This document shows, piece by piece, positions 11,601 to 23,599 of a DNA stretch of 64,000 nt. The stretch lies in assembly GCA_947034885.2 (NCBI GenBank), contig OZ019759.1, positions 3,102,501-3,166,500 of the forward strand. The letters are read 5' to 3'. Each line of letters opens with the position of its first letter. Positions within the stretch are counted from its first letter, which is position 1. This stretch comes from Thuidium tamariscinum. Lineage: Eukaryota > Streptophyta > Bryopsida > Hypnales > Thuidiaceae. The position numbers were made by a program, and so were the translations under genes. The notes beneath the pieces were generated by a model, which saw only the letters and a program-made list of their open reading frames with translations, searched no databases and was not told the DNA's origin.

Positions 11601-12502
11601 CTTTCAATCCTATTTTATTTTAAAAGTCATTTTTTCCCCAAATTCAAGTATTGACCATCTACTTGATAGCAAGTTGGAAATAGTAAATGATTTAAAAGGC
11701 TTTCATCTATAGTTACTTACAACAAGGAGTCTACATTTATTCTTAGCCCTAGAATAAAACATAGTGCCTACTTCTAATGGAAAGATGCCTACTTCAAATA
11801 TTCTATAGTATCAAGTGCATCTTATCTCACAGTGATTGTTTTCATCCTCTCGTTCTCAAAAATGGCATTTTGTCTATATAACAGGACTACTACTGGAAGG
11901 ATCACGTCTCACTTGTCTGTTGAAAGCTTTTCTATTGTGAACACTCAAGCATAACACTCATGTGCTTTCACTATGTACGTTCTAAAGACCCTTGGTCATC
12001 TCTCTCAGTGCGTAATTGCGTATATAGGTCATGGCTATGAAACATCACGGTTTTGATTATTGTACTCTATTCTTAATACTTCAAATGGAAGAAGTACTCT
12101 AAGTACTTAAAAAATATCAAAAGCTCTACTGCCCTTTCATCACTAGTGTATATAGAGGACTCGTGATACTAAGAGGAGTATTTGAGAAAATCTTACATTT
12201 TCAGAATTCGGCGCCCCTGCATCTTGTTGTATACTTCTGTTGTCCACCACCGTCTCCTCGACTCTGTCATTACTGTCGCTCGGAACATCGTCTTCCCCGA
12301 TAGTACTCCCTCCTTCAAAACGCAAGTTTTGACGAAGATCTCCACCTCTTGGTTGAGTACTCTTTGGTGCCCCTCTACTTCTTTTCGTCATTCTAGCCCT
12401 GTTTAAAGCCTTTTTAGATGAGAAATACAATAACCTACGGCGCTTTTGTGTTCTTCCTTGTTCCAAATTAAGGAAAGAAAGTCTCCTATCTTCTACAAGC
12501 AT
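8682..12502 (-). CDS. Possible second minus-strand gene of the MULE-like element
   Basis: Two candidate exons. The 5' one runs from ATG 12,502 to a GTAAGA donor near 12,195 and encodes a basic segment (QKRRRLL, TKRSRG) followed by an acidic tail. The 3' one runs from about 9,165 to a TAG stop at 8,682 and encodes a serine/proline-rich protein with a helical stretch (VIDAAERAVDAF), a CTCACSG cluster and an acidic end. I do not recognise a family. Joining them needs an intron of about 3 kb holding hairpins H3-H5 and the G-box repeat, so they may be separate genes. The stop lies only about 190 bp upstream of the methyltransferase start, on the same strand, so the 3' exon could also be a broken 5' part of that gene. 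Confidence 0.3.
9618..9719. repeat. Hairpin H3, near-perfect 102-bp inverted repeat
   Basis: The arms begin AGTGTCCAGAAGTTTGGGGG, meet at CTCGGATCCGAG (centre 9,668/9,669) and differ at only two or so positions. Folded, this is a stem of about 50 bp with essentially no loop. The flanking sequence is duplicated about 362 bp downstream around H4. Confidence 0.92.
9982..10079. repeat. Hairpin H4, near-perfect 98-bp inverted repeat
   Basis: Same family as H3, centred at 10,030/10,031: TGTCCAGAAGTTTGGGGGTC at the left, core GTGGCTCGGATCCGAGCCAC, mirrored right arm. It differs from H3 mainly in the inner arm (CCTTGCAATT instead of GCTCTCAATT), matched on both sides. Confidence 0.92.
10229..10312. 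repeat. Hairpin H5, degenerate copy
   Basis: Recognisable from the outer arms (GAACTGCGGGGGTCG and ACCAAGACCCCCTCAC) and the core GCTCAGATCCGAGCTAACTC. The arms pair less well than in H1-H4, so this is an older or partial copy. Confidence 0.6.
11151..11459. repeat. 75-bp tandem repeat carrying G-box/ABRE motifs
   Basis: GACACGTGGC recurs at about 11,152, 11,226, 11,301 and 11,376, with a mutated fifth copy (AACACATGGG) at about 11,451: a period of 74-75 bp. Each unit also has a mid-unit phrase near TGGCGATTCC preceded by CATGG or CGTGG. ACACGTGGC is the classic plant G-box/ABRE sequence bound by bZIP factors. A long open frame on the minus strand here simply reads the repeat. Confidence 0.85.
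11529..11536 (+). promoter_or_regulatory. Candidate TATA box (TATAAATA) downstream of the G-box array
   Basis: TATAAATAGAGAG lies about 70 bp after the last G-box unit, on the strand of the transposase. A second TATATAAC lies at about 11,875. The transposase coding region starts 1.7 kb further on, so a 5' leader or intron would be needed. The promoter call is inference from motif arrangement alone. Confidence 0.45.
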
Positions 12503-13263
12503 GAAGTGAGAAGCAAATACATGATAGCTATCAGTCTCTTGCGCAAGTGGTAAACAGAACTACACAACACATGTGAAGAAGCTCGTTTGTGCCTCCCTCT
12601 TATGGCAATGTGGACAGTTCTAGTGAATACGCCACGTTAGGGTGAGTTTAATGGAGGAACGTGGGAGTGTGGTGTCACATGTGTGAAGGAACCTAGCTGT
12701 AGGGGCGCCGCCAAAATTCAATTGGAAAATGAAGTACTATCCGTCTCATCCTTGTCAATTTCTTTAAATTTCCGCGATACTGGAATTCAAAAGTGCTTCT
12801 GCGTTGGTTGTGGAGGCTCAGTCATGTCAGTTCTTAAAGGAATAATGATGTAGGATTCTGCTGGCGGCCCGGCGCTATACAATCCTGCACATTTGAAAAT
12901 ACAAATTAAAAATCCGATTATAGACGCCATTTCTAGTGTACTGGTCTTTAATTAATCACAAGTGCCTATCCTTTTTTTTGAATGTTTGATCTTATAGAAG
13001 TGCTTATATTAGGTAGGGACGCCTTCCTATTAGGATAGTAGATTTAATTATATATATTGTTTTGAGCTATAGCAAAAGATGGTAATAATTGAAGAATCTC
13101 TAGTAATTCGGCGGACATTATTATCTAAATTTTGAATTTATACAAGAGGGAGAAAACATGGTGAAGCTCAAATGACGTGATTGTTGTATTCCTTCTTACT
13201 TTGTGTGCTATGTAGGTTTCCTTGTCTTATCCTTGTCTTCCAATCCCTCAATAAGATTCAACT
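12503..13263. other. Stretch without recognised gene
   Basis: Mixed sequence between the possible minus-strand exon and the transposase. No convincing open frame, repeat or RNA gene was seen. It may contain the leader of the transposase gene. Confidence 0.5.
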
Positions 13264-16200
13264 ATGGCTTCCATTCGAGTAGATGGGCATGATGTTCCTA
13301 TTGTGTTTCCGGTAGTAGACGGTGGATGTGCTAGAATGGCCAGCCACCTTCTCCATGTCCGATTTAAGTTTGTAGAAAACTCTATATGTTGAGGAAGAAA
13401 AAATGTAGGAATCAAGAGAAGTACATCAGTCTGTCCCTGTTGACATGTCTATAGAAGATGGAAGACGTTGCTGGCAGCTTCCTCCGGGAAACTACAGAGC
13501 ATATGGGCTTCCATTGTCTGCACTCAGTGCATCTACTGAAATCCTTAGTCGCCAATCAGATAATTCCACTGTAGATATGCCTAAACCACCACATGCCGTT
13601 GCACTTAGCCCACCTCTACATACTCTACCAATGAATGAGATGCATACAGTCCTTTGTAAGGTGAAAGTAGAGAGATTAGATACTATCATAGAGTTGTCTT
13701 CCGATTCCGAAGGAGAGCCTGTAGATTGCAAGTCCAAGAAGCCTCATGCCTTTGTTCCCCTTGCATCATGCAAGATGGAAAGACTAGAATCATTTTCCGA
13801 TATTCCATCTAGAAGTCCCTCAACTTCGTCACTACCACTTCCTCTTGTACACCCGTATGTAGCAGGGAGAGAAAGCATTATGGAATGTTTAAAGAAAATT
13901 GCTACAATGCGCCAGTCTCGCAATGAACTGTCGACAATGGATCTAGATACCCTTAAGCACCTTCAAGTTCCATACCTTCCAGCAGTATTTGACGGAGATG
14001 TCATCTTTGAACTGCCCCCGTGTCACTCATCTTCTTCCTCGACTGGTGCCCGAAACTTGGAGGGAATGGACAAGCGGTATGACGGACATTCGTGGTGCAA
14101 GCTCATGACCACGAACATCCACAACTCTGCCAACTTAAAATTCCGTAAGTCCTACTGTGCTGGCCATCTCAGTTGTGAAAATCCGAATTGTGATTATTTG
14201 AAGAGAGCTTCTAAGAAAAATGAAATAGAGTGGACTGGCTATACTGTATTTCCTTTTAGTCCAAGAGAGTGTCCACCAGTAGATTCAACTCTAGTATGCA
14301 AAGTCTGCAAAACTTCACCATCCTGTCTTAGCGAATGCAAGGCTAGGATTTACTATGCATATGCTGATAACCCAGAACTTAGTAGGGCTGCAATTCACTT
14401 TGGAAAGCATGAGCACCCTGTTGCTAAGGGGATGTATAAGGATTCCGCGAAAAAAATTTGCGGACTCATAGCAGAGCAAGTGGAAAAGACACCCATGGCC
14501 ACAAACTCTGCTATTGCTCTTTCTGCTAGTAAAGAGTTCTTAACGAGCTACTTGTTCTACAATGGAGAGGGCGAGAAAAAGATGTTGAGGGAGGAAGAAA
14601 TGGAGGAGGTCATGGATCGCTTTCAATACCTAAGTAGTCCAAGTATTCGCAATGTTATTTCTTCTTTCCGTTCTAACAACTGAGGAGGAGTAATCGACAA
14701 CATTATGACTATGAAGAGAGAGTCCAAGTTCGAATTCATACACGACAGTGTCTTCCCTGGGCAAGGGAAGGAGAAGGTATACATCTTCAAGATGCTTACT
14801 GAAGGCCCAGGGAGTGGGGTGGACCTCGTGAAGCGCATGCAAGAAGGAGGTGATCTTCAGAATGCTTGGTTGATGTTTGACCACGTGAAGCGCGTGAAGG
14901 ATTGGACCACAATGGCTTGCCACGTATATGATACTCAATATAAAAAGGTGATGACCATTGGAATATGCGATATGCAATCCGAAGACACCAAGATTCAAGT
15001 ACAGTTTTGGAGAAGCTTGAATATGGTGATGCATCAACATGGAGTGACTAATCCAAACTTCAAGGGATTTATGGCGGATAGTGCCATGGCCAATTGGAAT
15101 GCGGTACGAATTGTGTACGGAAACGATTCAGCCAATGTTGCCATGGAGAATCGAGAAAGAACATGTTTGCTGCATTGGAGTACCTCTCTCCATAAGCATA
15201 CACAGAAGTACATCAAAGAAGCATTCCATCAACAACACATTTCATTGTGCAAGCAATACAAGGACTCAAAGAATATGGACCAAGCAGAGATACGGTACCT
15301 AGCAATACGGTCATGGTGGCTATCATCTGGAGCTGCCAATGAAGGTGCACTTCATCACTTGGACCATTGGCTAGCTTTTTGGCATTTCCGTTACCAACAA
15401 TGGGGAGGCTTCATGGACATGGTACGTTCAATCATTAATTGCAATTTGTATACCAATTTGAAGTTTTAATTTACATTCTCTAATACAAAGTTCAGTTCAA
15501 TGTAAAATGTGATTTCTATTAAAGTGGAAGTGTAATTTTCTTTTTGAGGTTTTTTTTTAATTTTTTTTTTTAATTTTGTACTTCAAGATATGGAAAATAG
15601 GGGGTCCGGGTAATACTAAATGTACATGCCTCGGATCCAACGGTTCTCATCCGAATATCAGCATGACCTCCTCAATTCTATTGCTAACCTCCAAAAATGA
15701 ACATCAGTAGGTATGCAATTCAAATATATTTGTCTATTTAGACTAGGCTTTTTTCAAATTAGTTTGATTTTTAGTAATTCAATATGGATATATCTTTCTA
15801 CAATGAGAAGTCCTTGTAAGTCGTAATTACTATTACAATGTGTATTGAATCGTGACCCTAACATTATAATCTGAAAGTCTGTTGTCTTAGGACTATAAAT
15901 TTCTTACTATTTTGGGATTTTTTGTTCATTTGTAGAAGTTGAATCTCGAAGAGATGTTGGACTTACCATCGTGCAATCTATCTGAAACGGTGCATAACAA
16001 GTGGCTGCAAATGTCTGGAAAGTGAGGGAACAACTTGTTCGATGCAACATGTGATGACAGTATCCATGCTTGGATGCAAATGACAAACTATCGTGCCTAT
16101 TTGAGAGGTCATGCATCAGGATCAAGGCCATCTAAGGGTGAGTTGAAGCTCAGAGCTGCTAGAAGGAGCGGGGATCCCAAAAAAATTGCAGATGCTTTGA

Positions 16201-17325
16201 ATGAATTGCCTGGTTCAAAAGGTGTTGGAACTAGAGTACCGCATTTAGAGGGGGAAGAAATATTTGGGAGTATGAAGAGGAAGTTGGATGTGCCCATCGG
16301 CGATGCAGGAGATTCACATAGACCGAACAAAGTGAATTTTTCTCAACCCCGTGTTCGAACAAGGTCCACAACAACTTCTTCACCTTCTTTGCAAAATAAG
16401 GGTAAAGAATTAGAAGATTCTAGTGCAGGATATGTTACGATTGCATTTGAAAGCGACTGCGACATATCTAAGTGGCACATAGCAAGGATTAGCCACAAAT
16501 CCAACGCAAGATGTCAAGCTCAACAACAGAGATCCAACATAAAGTGCACCTCCAAAATTGCAAGAGGAAAGAAGGGAACTCCAGCTCCTACCTATCGTGG
16601 ACGAAAAGAGGATTATGGCAGTAAGCGAGAAGTTGTCGCAGATTTCTGGTTTTGTTGGGACGACATTGAGCGATGTGTGAAAGGTACAAAGCGGAAGTGG
16701 GTAATTGATTGGCCACAGGTCCCGGAGGTATGGCCTGTTCTGAGTGGAACCAATCTCAACTGTGAAGAGACTTTGCTCTTGCAGCATGCGGGATTCCACC
16801 TCCAAGTACGTCCAACATTATCACCACGGCGATTGTTCAGCATGTCAAAGATTTTCACCACTGTTTTGTATGACGAACCTTCACCGAAGAACCTAGACAC
16901 ATATCCTACAGTCAAGAACAACCGAACCATTCGAAGGACGGTAAATGCACCAACTACAGGAACAACAGAATAAATGGGAAAGTGCAGGGAATGTCAGAGG
17001 ACAAATTCTGGAGGTCACATTACTCCCTTTTCCTGGACTTGGTGCAATTTTGGTACTTGAGACAGGGTCAGATTCTAACAGGAATGCATATCGGATTACA
17101 ATAGGGATGTTCCCAACGTGCACATGTCCAGATTTTGTAAATATGGTTGTTTCAGCTATTGGTGATCGTCAACAGTACGTGCATTGCAAGCACTTGTACT
17201 ATTTGTATAGGTACTTCTGCAAGATGGATGTCCACGAAGACAAATTCATTCATGCACCAAGTTATAGCTTCAATGAGTTGAAGCTACTTCTACTCCGAGC
17301 GGGAATTATTGCAATTCCAGAATAG
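13264..17325 (+). pseudogene. MULE-family transposase with GCM/WRKY-like zinc domain and SWIM finger
   Basis: A likely start is the ATG at 13,264 (MASIRVDG...), in another frame from the main body that opens near 13,445. The body has an acidic, serine-rich N-terminus and a Cys/His region at about 14,080-14,420 (NIHNSANLKFRKSYC, CKVCKTSPSC, IHFGKHEHP) resembling the GCM/WRKY-GCM1 zinc fold. An RNase H-like core follows (KGFMADSAMANWNAV near 15,070; TCLLHWSTSLHKH). A 514-bp intron lies at 15,422-15,935. The SWIM finger is at 17,118-17,200 (CTCPDF ... HCKHLYYL). MULE transposases are known to pair such zinc domains with a DDE core and a SWIM finger. In-frame TGA stops lie at 14,681 and 16,023, and the frame changes near 16,950, so this copy is inactive. 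I did not place all catalytic residues. Confidence 0.8.
15598..15675. repeat. Possible hairpin H6, strongly degenerate
   Basis: Inside the transposase intron: AGGGGGTCCGGG at the left, CCTCGGATCC in the middle and GACCTCCTC at the right recall the H1-H5 arms and core, but pairing is poor. Weak evidence. Confidence 0.35.
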
Positions 17326-17639
17326 GCATGGCTAGATATGTTGGTCTACTTGAATTGCATTTATAAATATATATTATGATTTCCATTTGAAGTGAATTCT
17401 CTCGTATTACGAAAGTATTCAAAACTATTAATGCATTCGCAAAGTGTCACAGAATGTTTTATCAAAAAAATTTGTTGAATTAAATTGAGATGCATGAATA
17501 CAACATGTTTTCTTATAAATCCTTTGCTAGTTTTGTAGATAATGCATAAACTACATGCTGAAAATTTTCCCCTAAACCTTGAAAGGCCTCACCCTTTAGC
17601 GAATAAAAGTTCAACTAAAAAATATAACATTTCACCTAA

Positions 17640-17833
17640 ACCACGGTTATAGGTGACACGGTCATAGGTCATATATTTCACTATTTTCCGTAAAAAAATC
17701 AACTTTTCAACCAAAAATATAGGAAAAAAAAAAATTTCCAAAAAAATGGAATTTTTTTGGGTTTTCAGGCTCACAAGCTCAACGCTCACAGCTCACAGGC
17801 TCACCGCTCCAAGCTTGCACGCTAGTGTCGTTG
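17640..17833 (-). repeat. Right terminal and subterminal inverted repeat of the MULE-like element
   Basis: On the minus strand from 17,833: CAACGACACTAGCGTGCAAG, several GTGAGC-type repeats, an A/T-rich run, then CCTATGACCGTG. This mirrors 1,607-1,830. The 10-bp duplication GTACTTTGAT follows at 17,834. Confidence 0.7.
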
Positions 17834-18521
17834 GTACTTTGATAAGCTCGATAGTTTCCTGTATGACTTGATAACTCAGTCGTTGCCTGCAAAATCTGAC
17901 TCCAAACATGTGAAGGTGTCGTCTACACAATGCATTCCGTAAAAGTTGCTCCAACTATAAACGCAATGTCATTGGCATCGGCAGAAGTCGTTGTCACTGT
18001 TAATGGAAAGAAGAATGATAAAATTTGCATAACTTCATGTGAGTGCCTCGAATTCAACCGCCAGAAACGCACCTTCAAATGCAATCGTCACCTGTGGATA
18101 GGCATTGCTGAAAGCCATGCCAGTCAGCAAAATAACCTCATTCCATTTCCAATGCATAATTCATTTACGGCATACATGAAGGCTCACTAAACACAAGCTT
18201 CACCCCTTCTGGTCTTCACAATTGCAATCTTATTATTTTCTTTCTAGAGACATTACTAATAGCATACGCCCAGAAACGACTATATACCAGAACAAGGAAT
18301 ATGTCTTTTATCATTTCATCAAGCAACAGAAAATAACTACTTCAAGTATAACGGTCGCTAGTCTTTCTTTGCAAACATCTTCCACCTAAAACAAAAATAA
18401 AAACAAAAAACGCAATACTTAAACTTGAAGTCAGCATTGACTTCATGAGTTCGTACTCTAAAGACCTGTCTCATACATCTCTCGCACCTTCGCTACAATC
18501 CTCTCTTCATATTTAATTTTT
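17834..18521. other. Flank between the MULE-like element and the TNP1-like gene
   Basis: Begins with the right target duplication (17,834-17,843). A short plus-strand open frame at 17,930-18,190 (86 codons, Cys/Lys-rich middle) has no recognised relatives. The rest is unremarkable and may be the 3' region of the TNP1-like gene. Confidence 0.4.
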
Positions 18522-21500
18522 TCAGTCATCGTCATACTCAGGAACACTTTGCCTTTGAGGACCTTGAACCATATTCATTTCCACATGCCTAGTCCTTGTT
18601 GCTGTTGATGTTTCTATTGCGTGTGGATCTCTGTTGCAAGATTTAGACCCCTGTCCAAAAATGGGTGTCAAATACAAGAAGAAGAATTATGTGAAAAGAC
18701 CAGAGTTGTACATAAGGTACTAATATGTACAAAAGTGTCCAGACTATATACTTTCATGGCAAGTACTTCAAATCTTACCGGTTGTCCACCACCGCTGTCA
18801 CGTACAAGTGCGCCGGAGTCATACACGAGTACTGCCTGAGAGGATGACCTCTTCGCTATTGTATCACCTTTCATTCTTCGAAGTTCAGCTTCAAGCCGCG
18901 CAATGTAGTCATCTTTAGATTCCATAGGAGCTTCTTTTCTTTTCCCTCTATCACTCCCTCGAGAAACCCTGTTTGTAGGGTCGACCTGCGTTTCCCAAAA
19001 ATAATCCCCATTTCAAATAACAATTACCTTATCCTATTGTAAGTTTTTGAAATTATTCAACAAAGTCTACAATGGGTTCTTCTACAATTGATTTTCAGGA
19101 GCAAAAAACGTACTATAAGGCGTCCTCCATGCGATGAGCGTCCACTGTGGTATTGCACTTCTTCATTACAGTATTGCTGCACTGCATTGGAACGTGGTAG
19201 AATTTGCATTGACTCCTCTTCCATAACAAAGTCATTGCATCCCTTACTGCGATGCCTTGGAATTTCACGTGATTCCAATGTTTTCTTCACATATCCTTTA
19301 TCACGTTGCACTTCTTCTGCAACTTCGTCTGGATCTGGTGACCTGTCGTAAAAATCGTGTAGTCTTTGGCGCACTCCCTCTATCTTGATTGAGCCGGTCC
19401 TTCCTTCTGTTCGATGGCAAGAATTTGCATAGCGTCCATGCTTTGTACGGTTATCCCTCTGCTTACTGAAAGCTAACTTTTCCAATTTCTCCCAAATTTC
19501 TTTATCCAAATTCAGTGGTTGCTTAGCATCTTCTCCATATTTCTTGATCAACGATATAAGTTCGGTCCTCCGACGTGTAACAGCCTTCCCAAGCACAGCT
19601 CTCAAGTGGTCTTGATTCAAATCTCCAGAGTACTCGAAACGATCATTCAAACGGTCCTTCAATATGCACATGTCCTCATGCGTCTGCTTCCTTATGTGGG
19701 TGCATGATGGATCTAGCCTTGTAGCTAACTTCTCCACTTCAACTACCCATGCTGGTTTTCTTGGTCCATAAGGTATTCCTTCAGCATTCAAAGTCAAGTA
19801 GAAAGGCTTCTTGCCTTCTTTCCCTCGTTCCATTCTCTCCGCCTCACGAACGGATTGCTTGTACCGTCTCATTCTTCTTTCCGGTGAGATAGATGATAAC
19901 GCCAACTCTAAGTTCCGCATAGTGTTCTCTTCCCTCTCATCTCTTAAGACTAAATCTTCCGATGGTAGCAATAACGGAATAGAAGGTGACCTGCGTTTCT
20001 CATAAGAGGGACTCTTCCGAGGCCTGCCTTCTAGTTCTATCTCCTGAAATAGTCCGCTAACGTTCAAACTCCCTGTTGCTACAAGATGAATCCCTCCTAG
20101 TGGGTCGATGTCGTTCCTCTATATACCGTCTGCCCTGATCTCTGACATTTGGAAACAAATTGGGCAAAAAATTCTCAAAATCAAACAATCTCAACCTCAA
20201 ACATCAATGACTTCTTCAATTACAAAGATTTAAACTTCTCAGCACGCATACTACTAGGCAATCCAATTCATTCCACATGCAACCAGTTTTACTACTGGAA
20301 ACTGCTTGGGTTCGGTTTCTGTCATGCTTGCATTTATTTATGGAACGTCTGATAATAGTCTAGAATCATATTCCATGCTTTTCACTATGTTCAACCTATG
20401 CACCCCTAAGTGAAGTGTTCAAAAATTTAATGATATTATAATCCAGTACTACTCTACCACCATGCACTGTAATTCACAATTGCTATGAGGTTCATAAGAA
20501 GAATTCAGTGACATGCAGTCGGTTCACTTCCCTAGATTGACTGGGTAAAACAACATTTACAAAACCAAACTAAAACCAGAAAGTAACTCCTCTATGAAAA
20601 CATCAGTCAATACAGGCTTTTGGAAGAATTGACCAGACATGATCCTCTCTGGAAGACGACGTGTACCATATTCTTGGTCAGAGTTTCTAAAGTTCCGCAA
20701 ATCAACTTCGTTGCTCTCCAATCTTGCACTTCTGACTGGGCTCTATCGTGGACTCAATGATCTCACTGTCCGACTTCTCTTGGCTGGATGCAGAGAAGGG
20801 CTCTCCCATTCAGAATTATGAGGGGGTTCACCCTAACTCCATTGAGGTGGATGTCTCCGTGCATCGAAGTCGTTCAAAATACTCTCTCTCCTTATGGAAG
20901 CCTTCACGTACAGTACCACGTGAAATTAACTTCATTGCAAATATAATTTCCATAACCACTTAATCAAAAGTCAGACGGGTATGTCAACATAAAACTAATT
21001 GGATAAAGTTCATATGAGAACACATTCATCAGTAAGAAATGCTAACTACAATGACTGTTACTTGATATTGCATTGCCAAAACACTTAAAATGAAGAACTT
21101 ATCATTAGTACAATAGAACTGACAGTATCACACCAAAAACAGAAAATTCTCTGAGCTCGAGGCACTTCCTATACACTACCTCAATGTCATTGATAGAACA
21201 CTACTTACCCAGAAGGTGAGGAGAATTGCTCGGATTAGTCATCTTGATCTTCCATAAATCAAGAATTCCAATTCAACCTCTTTAATTATTTGAGGTATAA
21301 TTTTAGAATCAGGTACTCCCATTACATTCAGCATTGCACTTGTAGCATCTTCTCTTTTTGGCAAATATTGACGGTCCATAAAACTAGCAAATGCAGATCA
21401 TTTTGAATATACAGTACTTCTGGACAACCAAGTGTACTCACAAAATTATATGTCAAGATTTATTGGAACTTCAATTAAGCCCACTGTTTCCCGAAACTGG

Positions 21501-23590
21501 TTCAATGCATGTCTTCTCCCCTAATACACTAATTCATTTTTTACATATAGAAGTTCAAACTGAAATTGCACGACACTTGATGCAAAATGGGAAGTTCGTG
21601 ATACAAACTCACGTTGCTCCGGTTCCTCTCCAGAGGTGATTGACCACGCAGAAATTGTTCTTGATCATCCATCGCCGTGACGGAGTCATGGAAGTCTGGA
21701 GCTTCAATGTCAACCTGCATTGCTGATGCCCCCATGAGCCGCAATACGTGGCTTTCGAAACCCACTGGGATTCTCCCTAGTTCGTTTACTTCTTTTGGAC
21801 CGGACTCTTCAAGAACTGTGTTGGCAGCCCTAGGACAGAGCGGAGTGAGCGGGTCGTTCTCGTCTTCATCAACTGCCAGCACTGCCTTCTGTTGTGTCCG
21901 TCGGTTCTAAAAGTCTGTGAAGTTGAAACCAACTCATAACAATCATCAGTGGAACTTAAATTTCTTCATCCCAGTAAGGAACTTGAAGGCATTGAATAGT
22001 TGACAATGAAATGGCCTCACCAGTGGGTAATCGTGTTGGTGATGGGCTACGGTGCAGCCTGCTTGGTTCGAGTGGCATGTTTTTTGGGATCTCCTTTTGC
22101 AAACTAGTGAGATCTGAAGCACCTTCTGTCTCCTGAGGGTTTAGGCTCCTTATTGATGCATTTCCAACAGTTCTTACCACTCTACCACATTTCAGTGCAT
22201 CAGCTTCTTTCTTCCGACGAAGTTCATTGACATCTGCCACAGAGTTCTGTAATCCTCCATATACGACGTCAGCTATTGCATTGGAGAGAGATTTCCCTTT
22301 TTTTTTCCCTTCACCAGATTAGCTTCCTTGAGTGTAGACTTCTTCTGTCGAGTGCTTTCCGTTGCCATAAGCGGAACTTCCTTCACGACGTTTACCTCAA
22401 CAACAACAAGAGATACTTTCGTTGCTGCTCTAGATTTCCCTCGGGTAGATGCTGCTGGATTGCCGTTGGACTACCCCACTTCAGTGTCTTCTTCATTTGT
22501 GGCTGCCGTTGTCAACTTCAACTGCCTGCCACTCTCTTATAGGAGACCGTAAAAAAATCCCATAAATTATCACTGAAATACAATGAGTTGTTTGACTATC
22601 CGTAATTAAAAACGCACAATTATTCAGGAATGCAATGCTTCTTACAAGTTTATACAAAACTCTATCGGCATGACAAGAGTACCCACCGTTTTCAATTTCA
22701 CGAAATAGCAGGGTTCTCAAAAAGGAACATGATGTTCATCAAAGGTTTACCAAGTTTGCATCCTTCAAGAAATTTAGACACATAATACCTAATATCTTCA
22801 ACTCATTAGTTCCCACTGCTTTATCTCCATAATATACCTTTGCACAGCCAACGAGATTGTTGCTACTTCAAGAACCTGTCGTATAGTTTTTTTCATTACA
22901 TACCTGGGAATGCACTAAAAACGAAAGCCTACTCTTATGTGAAGAAATAGTACTAAACACTCTCATAAATTTCTTTAAAAATAATGTGGAAAAAACTCAC
23001 TTGTTTAGCGTTTCTCCTCTAGGACTAAATCGTGGTGGTTGCCTTCATAGTCTGCGGTCTTCTCCGCAAAAACTGGCAATCTCTTTCCACAGAGGCTTTC
23101 ATGCTAATTGCCAGTGGTTTATCCTCTTGTCTCTGTATGTACTTTGTAGAAGTTCCACTGCTAATGCTCTCCGTGCTCTCCGTATCAGAGTCGCAGTCAC
23201 TTGCATGGAAGTCGGAGTCGGTGTCTGCCGTAGTGTCGTCACTAGAATTGGCTGAACGGTCTTCAGTAGACTCTCTCTGTTTGTCCTTCTCGCACTGCTT
23301 CAGGGCTAGACACTGCTTACACCCTTCCCCGCACTGACAGAATTCTTCGTCAGTATCACTAGGGAGTGAAATGGGCACTTCCGATGATGGTATCTTAGAC
23401 TTCCGCTTGATATGATGATCAGCAATAGGCTTCTAGGTTTCGGCATCGACCCCTATGTCTCCTGTGGTTCCCTTGTCAAGCTCGCAAACATCCCCTTCTG
23501 AGTCAGTTGTAGGAGTAGGTGAAGGACTTCTTACTCTACTCGTCCTCGTATATAGCTCAGCATCCTGCATAGCCTTTTTGTTGATTTGGT
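18522..23590 (-). pseudogene. TNP1-like CACTA protein (Transposase_24 / Ptta-En-Spm type), multi-exon, decayed
   Basis: The best-preserved exon is about 20,042-19,115. It has an arginine-rich N-terminal part, a helical region and a block KEIWEKLEKLAFSKQRDNRT followed by HRTEGRTGS. That pattern (W..L ... S...NR.K ... T.G..S) is typical of Transposase_24 proteins beside plant TNP2 genes. Downstream exons are about 18,995-18,785 (coiled coil IARLEAELRRMK) and about 18,660-18,522, ending PEYDDD. Upstream, acidic and serine-rich pieces with possible exon borders lie at 21,882-21,625, 22,240-21,956 and 23,590-23,025. Frames break between several of these and a TAG lies near 23,430, so the gene is probably dead. 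Its divergent orientation to TNP2 fits a two-gene CACTA element. Confidence 0.6.
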
Positions 23591-23599
23591 CGTACCTGC

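Larger units (their letters stand above)
1607..17833. mobile_element. MULE-like DNA transposon with ParB/methyltransferase cargo
   Basis: The ends are bounded by a 10-bp direct repeat. The inverted ends align as CAGGGTTGCTAACATG on the left and CAACGACACTAGCGTG on the right (reverse complement). Both are followed by repeats of GTGAGCCTGTGAGC and then by the shared phrase CCTATGACCGTG at about 1,700 and, inverted, at about 17,665. Inside are a plus-strand transposase with GCM/WRKY-like and SWIM zinc domains and a minus-strand multi-exon gene for a ParB/DNA methyltransferase-like protein, plus hairpin and tandem repeats. The transposase has two in-frame stops and a frame change, so this copy is probably immobile by itself. 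The element is 16.2 kb, long for a MULE. The TIRs are imperfect, so the exact ends could shift by a base. Confidence 0.8.

Noticed and set aside
14681-16025. Selenocysteine or programmed read-through at the two in-frame TGA codons of the MULE transposase
   Set aside because: A frame change further on and decay elsewhere in the element make plain mutation the simpler reading.
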